From positions 1 through 64,000 of the forward strand of contig PAPT01000033.1 of NCBI GenBank assembly GCA_002708995.1: a DNA stretch of 64,000 nucleotides, written 5' to 3'. Origin of the DNA: Geminicoccus sp. (GTDB lineage Bacteria; Pseudomonadota; Alphaproteobacteria; UBA7985). The notes under the pieces were generated by a model, which had not been told where the DNA came from, ran no database searches, and saw only the letters and a program-made list of their open reading frames with translations. This document shows, piece by piece, positions 39,301-50,037 of this stretch (positions are counted from its first letter, which is position 1; each line of letters starts with the position of its first letter). The position numbers and the translations under genes were made by a program.

Positions 39301-41912
39301 CAGGACGTAACCACGCCGCCGACAGCACCCTGCTCCCGCGTCTTCGCAGCGAGGCGCTCAAGCTTGCGACGACGGCCTTCACCGCCGGCAATCTTGCGCA
39401 CTTCCATCCGGCCTTGAATCATCAGCATGCACGGGGTGAAGAACAGGGAGACCATGGTCGAGAACGCCAGCCCGAAAGCGATGGCCTGACTCATGCCCGT
39501 CCACCACTGCGCGGAGGCCGCAACCTGGCTGACCACGCCTTCACTCGCGTTCAGCGTCGCGAAGAAATCACCCACCAACGGCAGGGTGGTCAGCGGCGAC
39601 AGGTCTACACCGGTAATCACAAAGTTCTGGAAGTCGACCCCGATGCCCAGCGCCAGCGGCAGCAGGCCGAGAATGGTCGTCACCGTGGTGATCAGGACCG
39701 GCCGCAGGCGCTGCGCCCCGGTCAGCAGCACCAGCCGCTGGTATTCCTCCTTCGAACGCGGGCGGTTTTCCCGCTCCAGCGTCGCGAAGGTGTCCACCAG
39801 CACGATGTTGTTGTTCACCACCACCCCGGCGAGCGACACCACACCAATGAATGTAAAGACGCCAAAACCGGAGTTGGTCAGGATCAGGCCGAACATCACC
39901 CCCGGGATCGACATGGCGACCGCGGTCAGGATTAACAGCGCACGGTAGAAACTGTTGAACTGGGTAATCAGCACCGAGAACATACCGACCATGGCAACGG
40001 CGAAGGCGAAGCCGAGGAAGCTGAAGGCCTCCTGCTGCTCCTGGTTATTACCGACGAATTCCCAGACCACGTCGCGGTCGATATCGGCGACTTCGATGGC
40101 AGCCGTCAGCTCCTCGATTACCGTCGAATCTGCTTTCTGTGGCTCGCCCGGTGCCGCTGTCGCGACGTTGGCCGACATGGTGTAGGCCCGACGCTCGTCG
40201 ATCCGGGTGATGAGGCTGGTCCGCTCATCAATCTCGAAGTCGACCAGATTGCCGATCGGCACCGTGCCACCCTGAGTGTTGATCCGGATCCGGCTGAGCT
40301 GATCGATCGACCGGAACTCGGGCGGGAAGCGGAACACGATATCGGTCTCGTCATTCGAACCGTCCAGACGAATGCTGTCGACGATGTAGCCGTCGTTGGT
40401 CATCTGGATGTACTGCGAAATCTGGAACGCCGTAACGCCGAGGCGCTGGGCATCGGCCTCTTTAAGGTCGAGCGAGATCTTCGTACCCGGCAGCGGCAGC
40501 CCATCCTCGATATCGACGAGATCGGGGTTGTCTTCCATGATGGTTCGGATCCGCGCCAGCTCGACCAGCAGCAACGCCGGGTTCTCCGACCGCAGACGCA
40601 GCTGCACGGCCTTGCCGCTCGGTGGTCCGCCCTCAACAGCGAGGATTTCCACCTGTACACCGGCAAAGTGGTCGGTCCGGTCCCGGATCTCCTGCAGGAC
40701 TTCCGCCACGGGGCGGGTGCGGTTGAAGTAATCGACGAAGGTCAGCTGCACCGAGCCGATGGTGTCCGCGGATTCAGGGATCGCGGAGTTGGTCGCGCCG
40801 CCGCTCTGCGAGCGCACGGAGACGGCCGAGAATTCCTGATTGGCGATGGCGAGGTCGTAAATCACGTCCTCCACATCCCGAACCAGCGCGTCCTTCTCGT
40901 CGATCGACAGATTTCCGCGCGCCTTGATGTAGAGGTTAGCGCTATCGGGTTCGGTCGCCGGGAAGAACTCCGTCGGGATATTGCGCGAGGCGTAAAAGAC
41001 GAAGGAGAACACCAGAATCAACAGGCCGAGCACCGCCACCATGATCGGCGCCTTGAGCAGCTGCCGCAGCACGGCGACGTAGAGCCCGGCCAGGCCTGTC
41101 GCCTGATTGGGGTCCGACGCCTCTTCGGCGGTGCGGGTCTGGCGTGGATTGCCGATCAGCATGAAGAACACGTTGCGCACGCCGTAGAAGATGATCACGA
41201 ACGCCGTCGGCGCCAGCACGATCCCCGCCAGAATGCCGATGACCGGCTTCATGGGCGAGTCCGCGAGCGCCGGGACGTTGGCCAGCAACTGGCCGTTGAT
41301 ACCACTGACGAGGAAGAACACCGCCGCGCCCAGCGCGAGCACAAAGAACACCACCGAGAAGAACCGGCGGAAGTTGGCACCCAGCGTCGGCACGAAGAAC
41401 AGCGCCATGAGCAACGAGCCGGACAGCGTGACCAGCAGCGTGATCGGCAGGTACTTCATGAACTGCCCGACGAAGCCGGGGAAGAAGAGCATGGGCGCAA
41501 ACACGATCAGCGTGGTCGAGGTCGAGGCGATAATGGGCCAGGCCATGCGCTTGGCCGCCTCACCATAGGCTTCGACCATACTGGCGCCTTCCGACAATCG
41601 TCGGTCGGCGTATTCACTGACCACCACGGCGCCGTCGACCAGCATGCCGGAGGCCAGAATCAGCGAGAACAGCACCACGATGTTGGCGCTCAATCCCATC
41701 ATGTTCAGCGCGATAAAGCCGAGCATGTAGGAGCCCGGGATCGCAATCGCGACCAACAGGGCCGAGCGCAGGCCGAGGATGGCCACGACAATGACCATCA
41801 CCAGCAGCACGGCAAAGGCAACGTTGTTGATCAGGTCGCCCAGCAGCGTCTTTACGAAGACCGAGTCATCGTAGGAGCTGGTGGCGACAATAAGGTCCTG
41901 TAAGCTTTCCAT
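39300..41912 (-). CDS. RND efflux transporter, second part (TM2 to end)
   Basis: 870 residues of a proton-driven inner-membrane efflux pump: it starts in a periplasmic strand just before TM2, contains TM2-TM6 (ILASGMLVDGAVVVSEYADRR holds the TM4 proton-relay Asp), the second periplasmic porter domain and TM7-TM12. Between TM6 and TM7 there are two extra hydrophobic segments (FSVVFFVLALGAAVFFLVSG and a second near GILAGIVLAPTAFVIIFYG) not found in AcrB. The ATG overlaps the stop of the first part (TGATG), and gagaggg lies nine bases upstream. Confidence 0.88.
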   Translation of the reverse strand: MESLQDLIVATSSYDDSVFVKTLLGDLINNVAFAVLLVMVIVVAILGLRSALLVAIAIPGSYMLGFIALNMMGLSANIVVLFSLILASGMLVDGAVVVSEYADRRLSEGASMVEAYGEAAKRMAWPIIASTSTTLIVFAPMLFFPGFVGQFMKYLPITLLVTLSGSLLMALFFVPTLGANFRRFFSVVFFVLALGAAVFFLVSGINGQLLANVPALADSPMKPVIGILAGIVLAPTAFVIIFYGVRNVFFMLIGNPRQTRTAEEASDPNQATGLAGLYVAVLRQLLKAPIMVAVLGLLILVFSFVFYASRNIPTEFFPATEPDSANLYIKARGNLSIDEKDALVRDVEDVIYDLAIANQEFSAVSVRSQSGGATNSAIPESADTIGSVQLTFVDYFNRTRPVAEVLQEIRDRTDHFAGVQVEILAVEGGPPSGKAVQLRLRSENPALLLVELARIRTIMEDNPDLVDIEDGLPLPGTKISLDLKEADAQRLGVTAFQISQYIQMTNDGYIVDSIRLDGSNDETDIVFRFPPEFRSIDQLSRIRINTQGGTVPIGNLVDFEIDERTSLITRIDERRAYTMSANVATAAPGEPQKADSTVIEELTAAIEVADIDRDVVWEFVGNNQEQQEAFSFLGFAFAVAMVGMFSVLITQFNSFYRALLILTAVAMSIPGVMFGLILTNSGFGVFTFIGVVSLAGVVVNNNIVLVDTFATLERENRPRSKEEYQRLVLLTGAQRLRPVLITTVTTILGLLPLALGIGVDFQNFVITGVDLSPLTTLPLVGDFFATLNASEGVVSQVAASAQWWTGMSQAIAFGLAFSTMVSLFFTPCMLMIQGRMEVRKIAGGEGRRRKLERLAAKTREQGAVGGVVTS

Positions 41913-42916
41913 CAGCTGGATCCCTCTCTGCCTTCAGTCCATTCACCGGCGGCAGCCTCTTCGCTGATGTCCTCAGCTTCAAAGTCAGTGCCGGCAGTCG
42001 CCGCAGCGATCACGGCTTTTACTCGGCCGGCGATTTCAAGCGTGTTGGTCCCGGTCCGCTTGGAAACGGAGATGGAGACTGACGGCTGGCCGTTCACGCG
42101 GGCGTTGTTGTTGGCGTCCTTGAACGTGTCGCGGACCTCGGCAATGTCGGAGAACCGGATGATCGAGTTGCCTTCGACCACGATCGGCAGGTCTTCGAGC
42201 GACGTCACCCCCTGCAACTCACCGGGCAGTTCGATATCGAAAGCGCCCGAGCTGGCTTCGGTCGTGCCCGTTACCACCAGCAGGTTCGCGTTGGTGATCG
42301 CCGAGGAAATCTGGTTCAGGTCGAGGTTGTAGTTTTCCAGCGTGGTCGGCTTGATAATCACCTCGATCACGCGCTCACGGTCGCCCGCAAGGTCAACTTC
42401 CAGCACCCCGGGAATGTTCTCCAGCTCGCGCTGCAGATCCTTGGCGAAGTCTACCAGCGTCTTTTCCGGCACCGGCCCGGTCAGGCCGTAGACGATAATC
42501 GGCTGTTCCGACAGGTTGATCGGAGTAACGACCGGCTCTTCGGCGTCCTGCGGAAGCTTGGGCTTGGCGCGATCCACGGCGAGGCGGATGTCGTCTTCGG
42601 CCTTCTCGTCATCGAAACCGGCTTCAAACTCAAGCACGATGTTGGCGTAGCCCTGACTGGCGGTCGAGGTCATGGTCTTGAGCCCGTCGACGCCGGAGAG
42701 TTCACCTTCCAGCGGCTTGATCAGCTCGTCCTCGGCGTCTTCGGGTGAGATCCCGTTCTGATAGATCGAGACATAGATCGACGGGAAGGTCACGTTCGGG
42801 AACGCCTCCTTCGGCAGGATGATCCAGCTGTAAACGCCCGAACCCATCAGCGCCAGCAGCAGCACCAGTACCGTTCGGTTGTAACGCAGCATGGCGTCGA
42901 TGATTGAATTCATCAT
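41912..42916 (-). CDS. RND efflux transporter, first part (TM1 and first periplasmic domain)
   Basis: 334 residues equal to about the first third of an AcrB-type pump: TM1 (VLVLLLALMGSGVYSWIILPKEAFPNVTFP), then a porter domain (GVDGLKTMTSTASQGYANIVLEF, DRAKPKLPQDAEEPVV, VLEVDLAGDRER). It ends in an acidic linker (AEDISEEAAAGEWTEGREG) at TGA. The rest is encoded in a second, overlapping ORF. Whether this is a natural two-chain pump or a one-base break is discussed in the findings. Confidence 0.88.
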   Translation of the reverse strand: MMNSIIDAMLRYNRTVLVLLLALMGSGVYSWIILPKEAFPNVTFPSIYVSIYQNGISPEDAEDELIKPLEGELSGVDGLKTMTSTASQGYANIVLEFEAGFDDEKAEDDIRLAVDRAKPKLPQDAEEPVVTPINLSEQPIIVYGLTGPVPEKTLVDFAKDLQRELENIPGVLEVDLAGDRERVIEVIIKPTTLENYNLDLNQISSAITNANLLVVTGTTEASSGAFDIELPGELQGVTSLEDLPIVVEGNSIIRFSDIAEVRDTFKDANNNARVNGQPSVSISVSKRTGTNTLEIAGRVKAVIAAATAGTDFEAEDISEEAAAGEWTEGREGSS

Positions 42917-42960
42917 GGTCTTTGTCGCCCTTCTTCAGGGTTTAATGGCGTCAGTTTTTA

Positions 42961-44064
42961 TTAGTTCAGCCGCTCTTCAGCGGAAATCTGCTCGACTTTT
43001 TCGGCCGTCACCGGGTTAACGATCAGGCCATCCTTAACCGAGGCCTGACCGACCGTGATCAGAGTGACATCACCTTCGAGGCCACTGACCCAGCTCCCGG
43101 CCAGATCAGCCGAAATCACTTCGGTGGGGTTGAAGACCACCTGGTTGTCCGCATTCACCGAATAAAGACCCTGGCGACCATCTGGCGCACGCTGCAGCAG
43201 GCCCGTGGGCACGTAGTGAAGACCAGGCGTGGGGATGCGGACTTGAACCGTGGCGGTCACGCCTTCGAACAGGCTGTAGTCGGAGTTCGGAGCCTCGGCT
43301 TCGATCTCGAACGTACGGGTCGCGGCATCGGCGAAGGGTGAAATGTAGCTGATCACCGCTTCGACCTGCTGGCCCGTAGCCAGTTCCACGTCGGCGATCT
43401 GCCCGATGGCGAATTCGGCAATCTGCTGCTCTCCGGCGCGAGCCGAAATCAGCAGGGGGTCCATCGAGGTTACCGCGAGCACGGGGTCGCCGGCGCCGAC
43501 AAAGCCGCCCACCTGTGCTACGCGGTTCTCAACCAGCCCGGCAATGGTGGAGCGCACTTCCAGATCATTAACCTGATCACGCGCCTGCTCGACAGCAGCA
43601 AGCGCAGCTTCGTAAGCCGTTTCCAGATCAGAGAGGGTATTGCGGGCAACGAAGCCTTCTTCGACCAGGGCACGGGTTGCGTCGAGGTCGATTTCAGCGG
43701 CGACCAGCGCCTGCTTAGCCTGCCGCAGGTTCTCGTCGCGGGCGTCCGCGCTGATCAGGGCAATGACATCACCCACGGCAACCACATCGCCCTTGTCGAC
43801 ACTTATGTCTGACAGCGTACCACCGGACTGCGCAACGATCGTCTCGCGCCGGTTGGCGGCGGTCTGGCCAGCCAGCTCAATGATGCGTTCGAGCGTCGCC
43901 TGTTCGAACACCTCGGTGCGCACGTCCAGCACGCTATCTTCGAGCACAATTTCCGCCGGAGGGTTGTTTTCCACAGGTGCCGAACCGCCCATAATGCGGA
44001 AGACCATCACCAAAAGCGCGCTCATTAAAATTATCAGAGCGATTAGAATGCCTCGGATTGCCAT
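42961..44064 (-). CDS. RND efflux periplasmic adaptor protein
   Basis: 367-residue membrane-fusion protein joining the RND pump to an outer-membrane channel. One N-terminal membrane helix (ILIALIILMSALLVMVF), a split lipoyl domain (ETIVAQSGGTLSDISVDKGDVVAVGDVIALI), a coiled-coil hairpin with ALVAAEIDLDATRALVEEGFVARNTLSDLE, and a beta-barrel end. First gene of the adaptor-RND-LOG operon, divergent from an ArsR gene. No outer-membrane channel gene nearby. Confidence 0.92.
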   Translation of the reverse strand: MAIRGILIALIILMSALLVMVFRIMGGSAPVENNPPAEIVLEDSVLDVRTEVFEQATLERIIELAGQTAANRRETIVAQSGGTLSDISVDKGDVVAVGDVIALISADARDENLRQAKQALVAAEIDLDATRALVEEGFVARNTLSDLETAYEAALAAVEQARDQVNDLEVRSTIAGLVENRVAQVGGFVGAGDPVLAVTSMDPLLISARAGEQQIAEFAIGQIADVELATGQQVEAVISYISPFADAATRTFEIEAEAPNSDYSLFEGVTATVQVRIPTPGLHYVPTGLLQRAPDGRQGLYSVNADNQVVFNPTEVISADLAGSWVSGLEGDVTLITVGQASVKDGLIVNPVTAEKVEQISAEERLN

Positions 44065-44241
44065 GGTTAGTTCTCTCTATCCCATTGATCAGAAGGAAAT
44101 ATTGTCAAAATCGACGCTCGATCCGACGCTTATATGGAGTTGTTTCTCACGGAATTGAACCGGTCGAATACGCATTTCTGACACCGAATAGACTTCCGGA
44201 ACCACAAAGGGGTTTTTTAGAAGATGCTCATGGAATATATT

Positions 44242-44257
44242 AGCATTGCCTTATGCT
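44242..44257. promoter_or_regulatory. Possible ArsR operator
   Basis: Inverted repeat AGCAT-N6-ATGCT in an AT-rich stretch about 40 bases before the arsR-type start and about 180 before the efflux operon. Short arms, so only a candidate site for autoregulation. Confidence 0.35.
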
Positions 44258-44293
44258 CTTTTGTGAACGTGGTAGGGTTCAAGTACGGGACAA

Positions 44294-44689
44294 ATGACGA
44301 CAACATCGGACAACGACAGCGGGTTGGGCGGACAGGCCCTACGGGACGATCAGGACTTCCTCGAAATTCAGAGCGAAGCCAGCGTACCGGATCAGCGCGC
44401 CGCCCTTGGTGAGATCGACGTTGAAGGCGCGACCCTGTTCCTGCGCGCCCTGTCCAATCAAAACCGTCTCGCGCTGGTCAAAGAGCTGATCACGGGCGAA
44501 CGGACAGTGTCCGAGCTTGCCGACAAACTGAAGATGCGCCAGCCGGCAGTCTCCCAGCAGCTTGCCCGCCTGCGCGAGAGCGGGATCGTTGAGTTTCGCC
44601 GCGACGGCAAGACGGTCTACTACCGGATTGCCTCCGCCCGGATCGAACATTTCCTACCCCTCTTGCAGCAGCACTTCCCCATCGACTGA
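44294..44689 (+). CDS. ArsR-family transcriptional regulator
   Basis: 131 residues: a disordered acidic N-terminus of about 40 residues, then a winged-helix domain (LFLRALSNQNRLALVKELI, VSELADKLKMRQPAVSQQLARLRESGIVEFRRDGKTVYYRI). There is no CxC metal site in the DNA-binding helix region, so it is not a typical arsenite or cadmium sensor. Divergent from the efflux operon, which it most likely represses. Confidence 0.92.
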   Translation: MTTTSDNDSGLGGQALRDDQDFLEIQSEASVPDQRAALGEIDVEGATLFLRALSNQNRLALVKELITGERTVSELADKLKMRQPAVSQQLARLRESGIVEFRRDGKTVYYRIASARIEHFLPLLQQHFPID

Positions 44690-44753
44690 CGGGCGGCGGC
44701 GGCGGCCAATCCCGAGCGTTGAGCCGGGCGGGCGAAAGCTCTAGAATGCGCGT

Positions 44754-45344
44754 GTGATCAAGACCTTTGTTAAATCTGTCCTCGGTCCGCTCTGCGGGCT
44801 TGCCGCCCTCGTGGTGATTGTGGCCTGCGAGCCGATCAAGCCCGAGCACTGCCCCTACGCTGATTGGGCCGCGACGGGGGAGTTGCACGCCGCCAAGGGC
44901 TATCAGAGCCGCCTGCCCGGGCTGTTGGATACCTGCATGAAGGTCGGTGTGCTCCCTGATGCTGACGCCTATCTGGCCGGCTACAGGCGGGGTTTGCTGT
45001 CGTTCTGCACCATCGAAAACGGCTGGGTCTGGGGTGAGCACCGCAACCTGAACCCCTGGGTCTGCCCACCGTCCATGGCCGAGGGCTTTGACCGGGGCTT
45101 TGCCGTTCGGTCCAAGCTCGAAGCACTGATCATCGAGGAACAGAACCTGCGGCAGGCCCGGAATTCGATCGAGGAGCGCCTCGCCGCGGGTGAGCCGGTT
45201 ACCTACGAAGAGGTCTACGACATGCGCAAAATGACCAAGGAGCTCGAACGCCTCAACGCCGAGCGCGAGCGCACGCGCAACGGGTTTGCAAACTGGTTGA
45301 GCGCCATAGGCTTGGTTGCACCTCACGATCTGTTTAAGTACTGA
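44754..45344 (+). CDS. DUF2799-type lipoprotein
   Basis: 196 residues. Hydrophobic start with VVIVACEP, a lipobox-like Cys at about residue 25. The body follows the DUF2799 layout: W...GELHAAKGYQSRL, DTCMKVGVLPDADAYLAGYRRGLLSFC, then GYxRG-like segments and a coiled-coil end with IEEQNLRQARNSIEERLAAG. GTG start. Function unknown; probably sits at the inner face of the outer membrane. Confidence 0.75.
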   Translation: MIKTFVKSVLGPLCGLAALVVIVACEPIKPEHCPYADWAATGELHAAKGYQSRLPGLLDTCMKVGVLPDADAYLAGYRRGLLSFCTIENGWVWGEHRNLNPWVCPPSMAEGFDRGFAVRSKLEALIIEEQNLRQARNSIEERLAAGEPVTYEEVYDMRKMTKELERLNAERERTRNGFANWLSAIGLVAPHDLFKY

Positions 45345-45389
45345 CGCGCACGCAACACGCGATCACTTCTCCACCCCAGGTCGGATGCC

Positions 45390-46361
45390 ATGGATTTTCC
45401 CAACAGCTGGGCCACGCCGAAAGTCAGTCACACCGAAGCCGATTGGTGGGTCGGGACATTCTATGGCTTTGCCCGCGTGGCGGACCCGGAAGCCGTTAAG
45501 GCAAACATGGTCCGTACCATCGGCAAGGACCCGGTCTACGGCACCATTTTGGTGGCGGAGGAAGGCGCAAACGGCACCCTGTGCGCGCCCACCCGCGCCA
45601 TGCTGGACGAGATGCTCGGGCGCCTGTCCGCCGAGATCGGGCTCCACGCGGGCTTCGATCCGACCTGGTCCCGCGTCGACCGGCCGATCTTCCGCAAGCT
45701 CAAGGTTCGGGTGAAGAAGGAGATCGTCACCTTCAAGACCCTGGAGGCCACCCCGCTGGAAGGCGAAGGCGGCACCCACCTGGGCCCCGATGACTGGAAC
45801 GAACTGATCAGCGACCCCGACACCATCATCATCGATACCCGCAATTCGTTCGAGACCAAGGTCGGCACTTTCCCCGGCGCGATCGACCCGAGCAACGTGT
45901 CGTTCAGCGAGTTCCCCGCCTTCGTCGAGGAGCAGCTGCGCGGACAGGAGGGCAAGAAGGTCGCCATGTTCTGCACCGGCGGAATCCGCTGTGAGAAGGC
46001 CAGCGTGTATATGAAGGCGCAGGGCTTCGATCAGGTGTTCCAGCTCAAGGGCGGGGTCTTGCGCTACTTTCAGGAAACCACGGCAGAAACCAACCTCTGG
46101 GACGGAGACTGCTACGTCTTCGATGACCGGGTGGCGCTGGACAAGAACCTCGAACCCGGCGGGCACATATCCTGCCCCGTTTGCCGGATGCCGGTCCGGC
46201 CCGACCAGTTCGACGACCCAAGTTTCAAGGCGGGCTATTCCTGCCCCAACTGCGCCGATGACCCGTCGTTTGATCGTACCCGGGCGTCGAGCGTCGAGCG
46301 GCTGAAGCAGATTTTGCTGGCTGCAAAGAAGGGCAAGCGGCACCTCGGCCCGCAGGATTAG
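45390..46361 (+). CDS. trhO: tRNA uridine(34) hydroxylase (rhodanese family, TrhO/YceA)
   Basis: 323 residues; oxygen-dependent hydroxylation of U34 in tRNA (ho5U). N-terminal acylphosphatase-like domain (GTILVAEEGANGTL), central rhodanese domain with the active loop CTGGIRCEK (Cys195) and IIIDTRNSFE, and a C-terminal Cys-rich tail (CPVCRMPVRPDQFDD, YSCPNC) that looks like a zinc site. Start ATG at 45390. Confidence 0.93.
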   Translation: MDFPNSWATPKVSHTEADWWVGTFYGFARVADPEAVKANMVRTIGKDPVYGTILVAEEGANGTLCAPTRAMLDEMLGRLSAEIGLHAGFDPTWSRVDRPIFRKLKVRVKKEIVTFKTLEATPLEGEGGTHLGPDDWNELISDPDTIIIDTRNSFETKVGTFPGAIDPSNVSFSEFPAFVEEQLRGQEGKKVAMFCTGGIRCEKASVYMKAQGFDQVFQLKGGVLRYFQETTAETNLWDGDCYVFDDRVALDKNLEPGGHISCPVCRMPVRPDQFDDPSFKAGYSCPNCADDPSFDRTRASSVERLKQILLAAKKGKRHLGPQD

Positions 46362-46472
46362 ATCAGGCCGTCGCCCGGCCAAGTCCGCCCTTTACCTGCC
46401 CCGAATTCCCGTGCAACACTCGGATCAAGTTTTGCGGCCTGTCCGCAAAGACAACGATCTGGGGGCGCACGC

Positions 46473-47684
46473 ATGTCCGATGCGCAGACTGCCCCCTTAG
46501 ATAAAGACCCGTCGAGCCGACGTAGCCGTCGCCGACGCAGTCCTAAGGGGATGGCCCGGGACGATGCCAGCAATGGCTCCAGACCGGGCAAGGCAAAGGG
46601 CGACGCATCGCGCGCCAAGGGGAACAGCGCCCGCAGGGCCGGCGGTCGCCACGCGGGCCCCGTCTATGCTGCCGTGGACCTCGGCACCAACAACTGCCGC
46701 CTGCTCATCGCCCGCCCCAGCGCCAAAAACCGCCAGCAATCCTTCACCGTCGTGGACGCTTTTTCGCGCATCGTCCGCTTAGGCGAAGGTCTGGGACAGC
46801 ACGGCACGCTGTCCGAAAAAGCCATGGAGCGGACTGTTGCTGCGCTGAGCATCTGCGCGGGCAAGATCCGGCGGCAAGGCGCAACCCGCGTCGATGCGGT
46901 TGCAACGGAAGCCTGTCGCCAGGCCACGAACTACCCGGACTTCGTCAGCCGTGTGGAAAAGGAAACCGGCCTCAAACTGCGCTTGATTTCGGGGCAGGAA
47001 GAGGCCGCCATCGGCCTCGCCGGCTGCGCGTCCCTGCTCGACGGCTCGACGCCGCGCGCTCTAGTGTTCGACATCGGCGGCGGTTCGACTGAAGTTTCGT
47101 GGATCGACACCACCGCCGACCGGCCGCGCGTGCTGGCCAGCCGTTCAGTGCCGCTGGGCGTGGTCACGCTAGCAGAAAAATATAGCGAGGGCATGGAGCT
47201 GTCGTCGGCCAATTTCGACCTGATTGCGCGCGACACCAAACGCGCCTTCAAGGCCTTCTCCAAGCGCCACGGCATCGTCGACGCCATCGGTCGCGGCGAA
47301 GTGCAGATGGTGGGCACCAGCGGCACCATCACCACGGTCGCCGGGCTTCACCTGAAGCTTCCAACCTACGACCGCAATCAGGTTGACGGCATGGTGATGT
47401 CCTTGGGCGATACCCAAGTGGTGATCAATGACCTCCGCGCCCGCGATAACGAGAGCCGGGCCACGCTCGGCTGCATCGGCCGCGGGCGCTCCGATCTGGT
47501 GCTGCCGGGCTGCGCTGTGCTGGAAGGACTAACCACACTGTGGTGCGTGCCACAGCTTTCAGTGGCCGACCGGGGTCTGCGCGAAGGCATGCTGCTGCGG
47601 ATGATGCAGGGCAAAATGCCGGGCCGCCGCCGCCGGCCACGCGCACGCAACCGCAAGTCAACGGCCGCGAAGGGATCCGACTGA
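46473..47684 (+). CDS. ppx: Exopolyphosphatase/pppGpp phosphohydrolase (Ppx/GppA family)
   Basis: 403 residues. After about 65 basic, disordered residues the ASKHA fold begins (YAAVDLGTNNCRLLIA), with RLGEGLGQHGTLSEKA, ISGQEEAAIGLAG (catalytic Glu region) and FDIGGGSTEVSW. It lacks the extra C-terminal domain of E. coli Ppx, so it may act on polyphosphate or pppGpp. Its stop overlaps the rlmE start (TGATG), so the two genes are coupled, as seen in many alphaproteobacteria. Confidence 0.93.
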   Translation: MSDAQTAPLDKDPSSRRSRRRRSPKGMARDDASNGSRPGKAKGDASRAKGNSARRAGGRHAGPVYAAVDLGTNNCRLLIARPSAKNRQQSFTVVDAFSRIVRLGEGLGQHGTLSEKAMERTVAALSICAGKIRRQGATRVDAVATEACRQATNYPDFVSRVEKETGLKLRLISGQEEAAIGLAGCASLLDGSTPRALVFDIGGGSTEVSWIDTTADRPRVLASRSVPLGVVTLAEKYSEGMELSSANFDLIARDTKRAFKAFSKRHGIVDAIGRGEVQMVGTSGTITTVAGLHLKLPTYDRNQVDGMVMSLGDTQVVINDLRARDNESRATLGCIGRGRSDLVLPGCAVLEGLTTLWCVPQLSVADRGLREGMLLRMMQGKMPGRRRRPRARNRKSTAAKGSD

Positions 47685-48445
47685 TGGCTGAGTACAAGCC
47701 CAAACGCACCGGCAGTTCAGGGCGCAGCGGTGGCCCCCCGGGCCAGAGCCGTGATCTCGCCGTGCGGGTTAAGTCGGCCCGCGGCCGGAAGAATTCGTCG
47801 ACGCGCTGGCTGCAGCGACAGCTGAACGACCCCTACGTCGTCGCCGCCAAGCGGGACGGCTACCGCGGGCGGGCGGCCTACAAGCTGCTCGAGATCAACG
47901 ACAAGCTGAAGTTCCTCAATCCGGGCAAGCGGGTCGTCGACCTCGGCTGCGCCCCGGGCGGCTGGCTGCAGGTGGCCGTACGATACTGCGGCGAGGGCAA
48001 GGTCGTCGGCATCGACCTGCTGCCGACCGAGCCGGTGGCCGGCGCGCAGGTGATCGAGGGCGACGTGCGCGAGCCGGGTGACCTCGACCGGGTGCGGGAC
48101 CTGCTCGACGGCGCGCAGGCCGATATCGTGCTCTCCGACATGGCCGCATCGTCGACCGGGCACAAGACGACCGACCACCTGCGCATCATCGCGCTGATCG
48201 AGATTTCGTTGGATTTCGCCCACGAGGTGCTGGCCCTGGGCGGCTGGTTCGTCGTCAAGATCCTGCAGGGTGGGGCGCAGGGCGAGCTGCAGAAACAGCT
48301 GGCGCAGTGCTTCGACAAAGTACGGGTGATCAAGCCCCCGGCGAGCCGCAGCGACAGCTCGGAGGCCTATATTGCCGCAAGTGGCTATCGCGGACGCCCC
48401 GTGGAGGCGACAGTTGACGCGGCCGACGACGCCAGCGAGTCATAA
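47684..48445 (+). CDS. rlmE: 23S rRNA (uridine-2'-O-)methyltransferase RlmE (FtsJ)
   Basis: 253 residues from the ATG at 47684; methylates U2552 of 23S rRNA. SAM motif VDLGCAPGGWLQVA (about residues 85-98), DIVLSDMAA (catalytic Asp), FVVKILQGG (Lys) and SRSDSSEAYIAASGY (Glu) give the K-D-K-E tetrad. The first 45 residues are basic and disordered. Coupled to ppx. Confidence 0.95.
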   Translation: MAEYKPKRTGSSGRSGGPPGQSRDLAVRVKSARGRKNSSTRWLQRQLNDPYVVAAKRDGYRGRAAYKLLEINDKLKFLNPGKRVVDLGCAPGGWLQVAVRYCGEGKVVGIDLLPTEPVAGAQVIEGDVREPGDLDRVRDLLDGAQADIVLSDMAASSTGHKTTDHLRIIALIEISLDFAHEVLALGGWFVVKILQGGAQGELQKQLAQCFDKVRVIKPPASRSDSSEAYIAASGYRGRPVEATVDAADDASES

Positions 48446-48454
48446 TCAGCGCTC

Positions 48455-48481
48455 AACCCACAGGTTCCACAGTTGTGGGTT
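48455..48481 (+). promoter_or_regulatory. Hairpin upstream of guaB
   Basis: Inverted repeat AACCCACA (48455-48462) and TGTGGGTT (48474-48481) with an 11-base loop. No T run follows, so it is a weak terminator for rlmE or a leader element of guaB. Confidence 0.4.
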
Positions 48482-48510
48482 CTCCAGCGTCGGTCTTTAC
48501 CCTAGGCTGA

Positions 48511-50001
<1,491 letters not shown>

Positions 50002-50037
50002 GCCAGAAAAACGAAAAAGCAGAAGAAGGGTTCATCG

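Noticed and set aside
40668-41903. 411-codon frame opposite the RND pump
   Set aside because: Extremely rich in His/Gln/Arg/Glu, a shadow of the membrane-protein gene.
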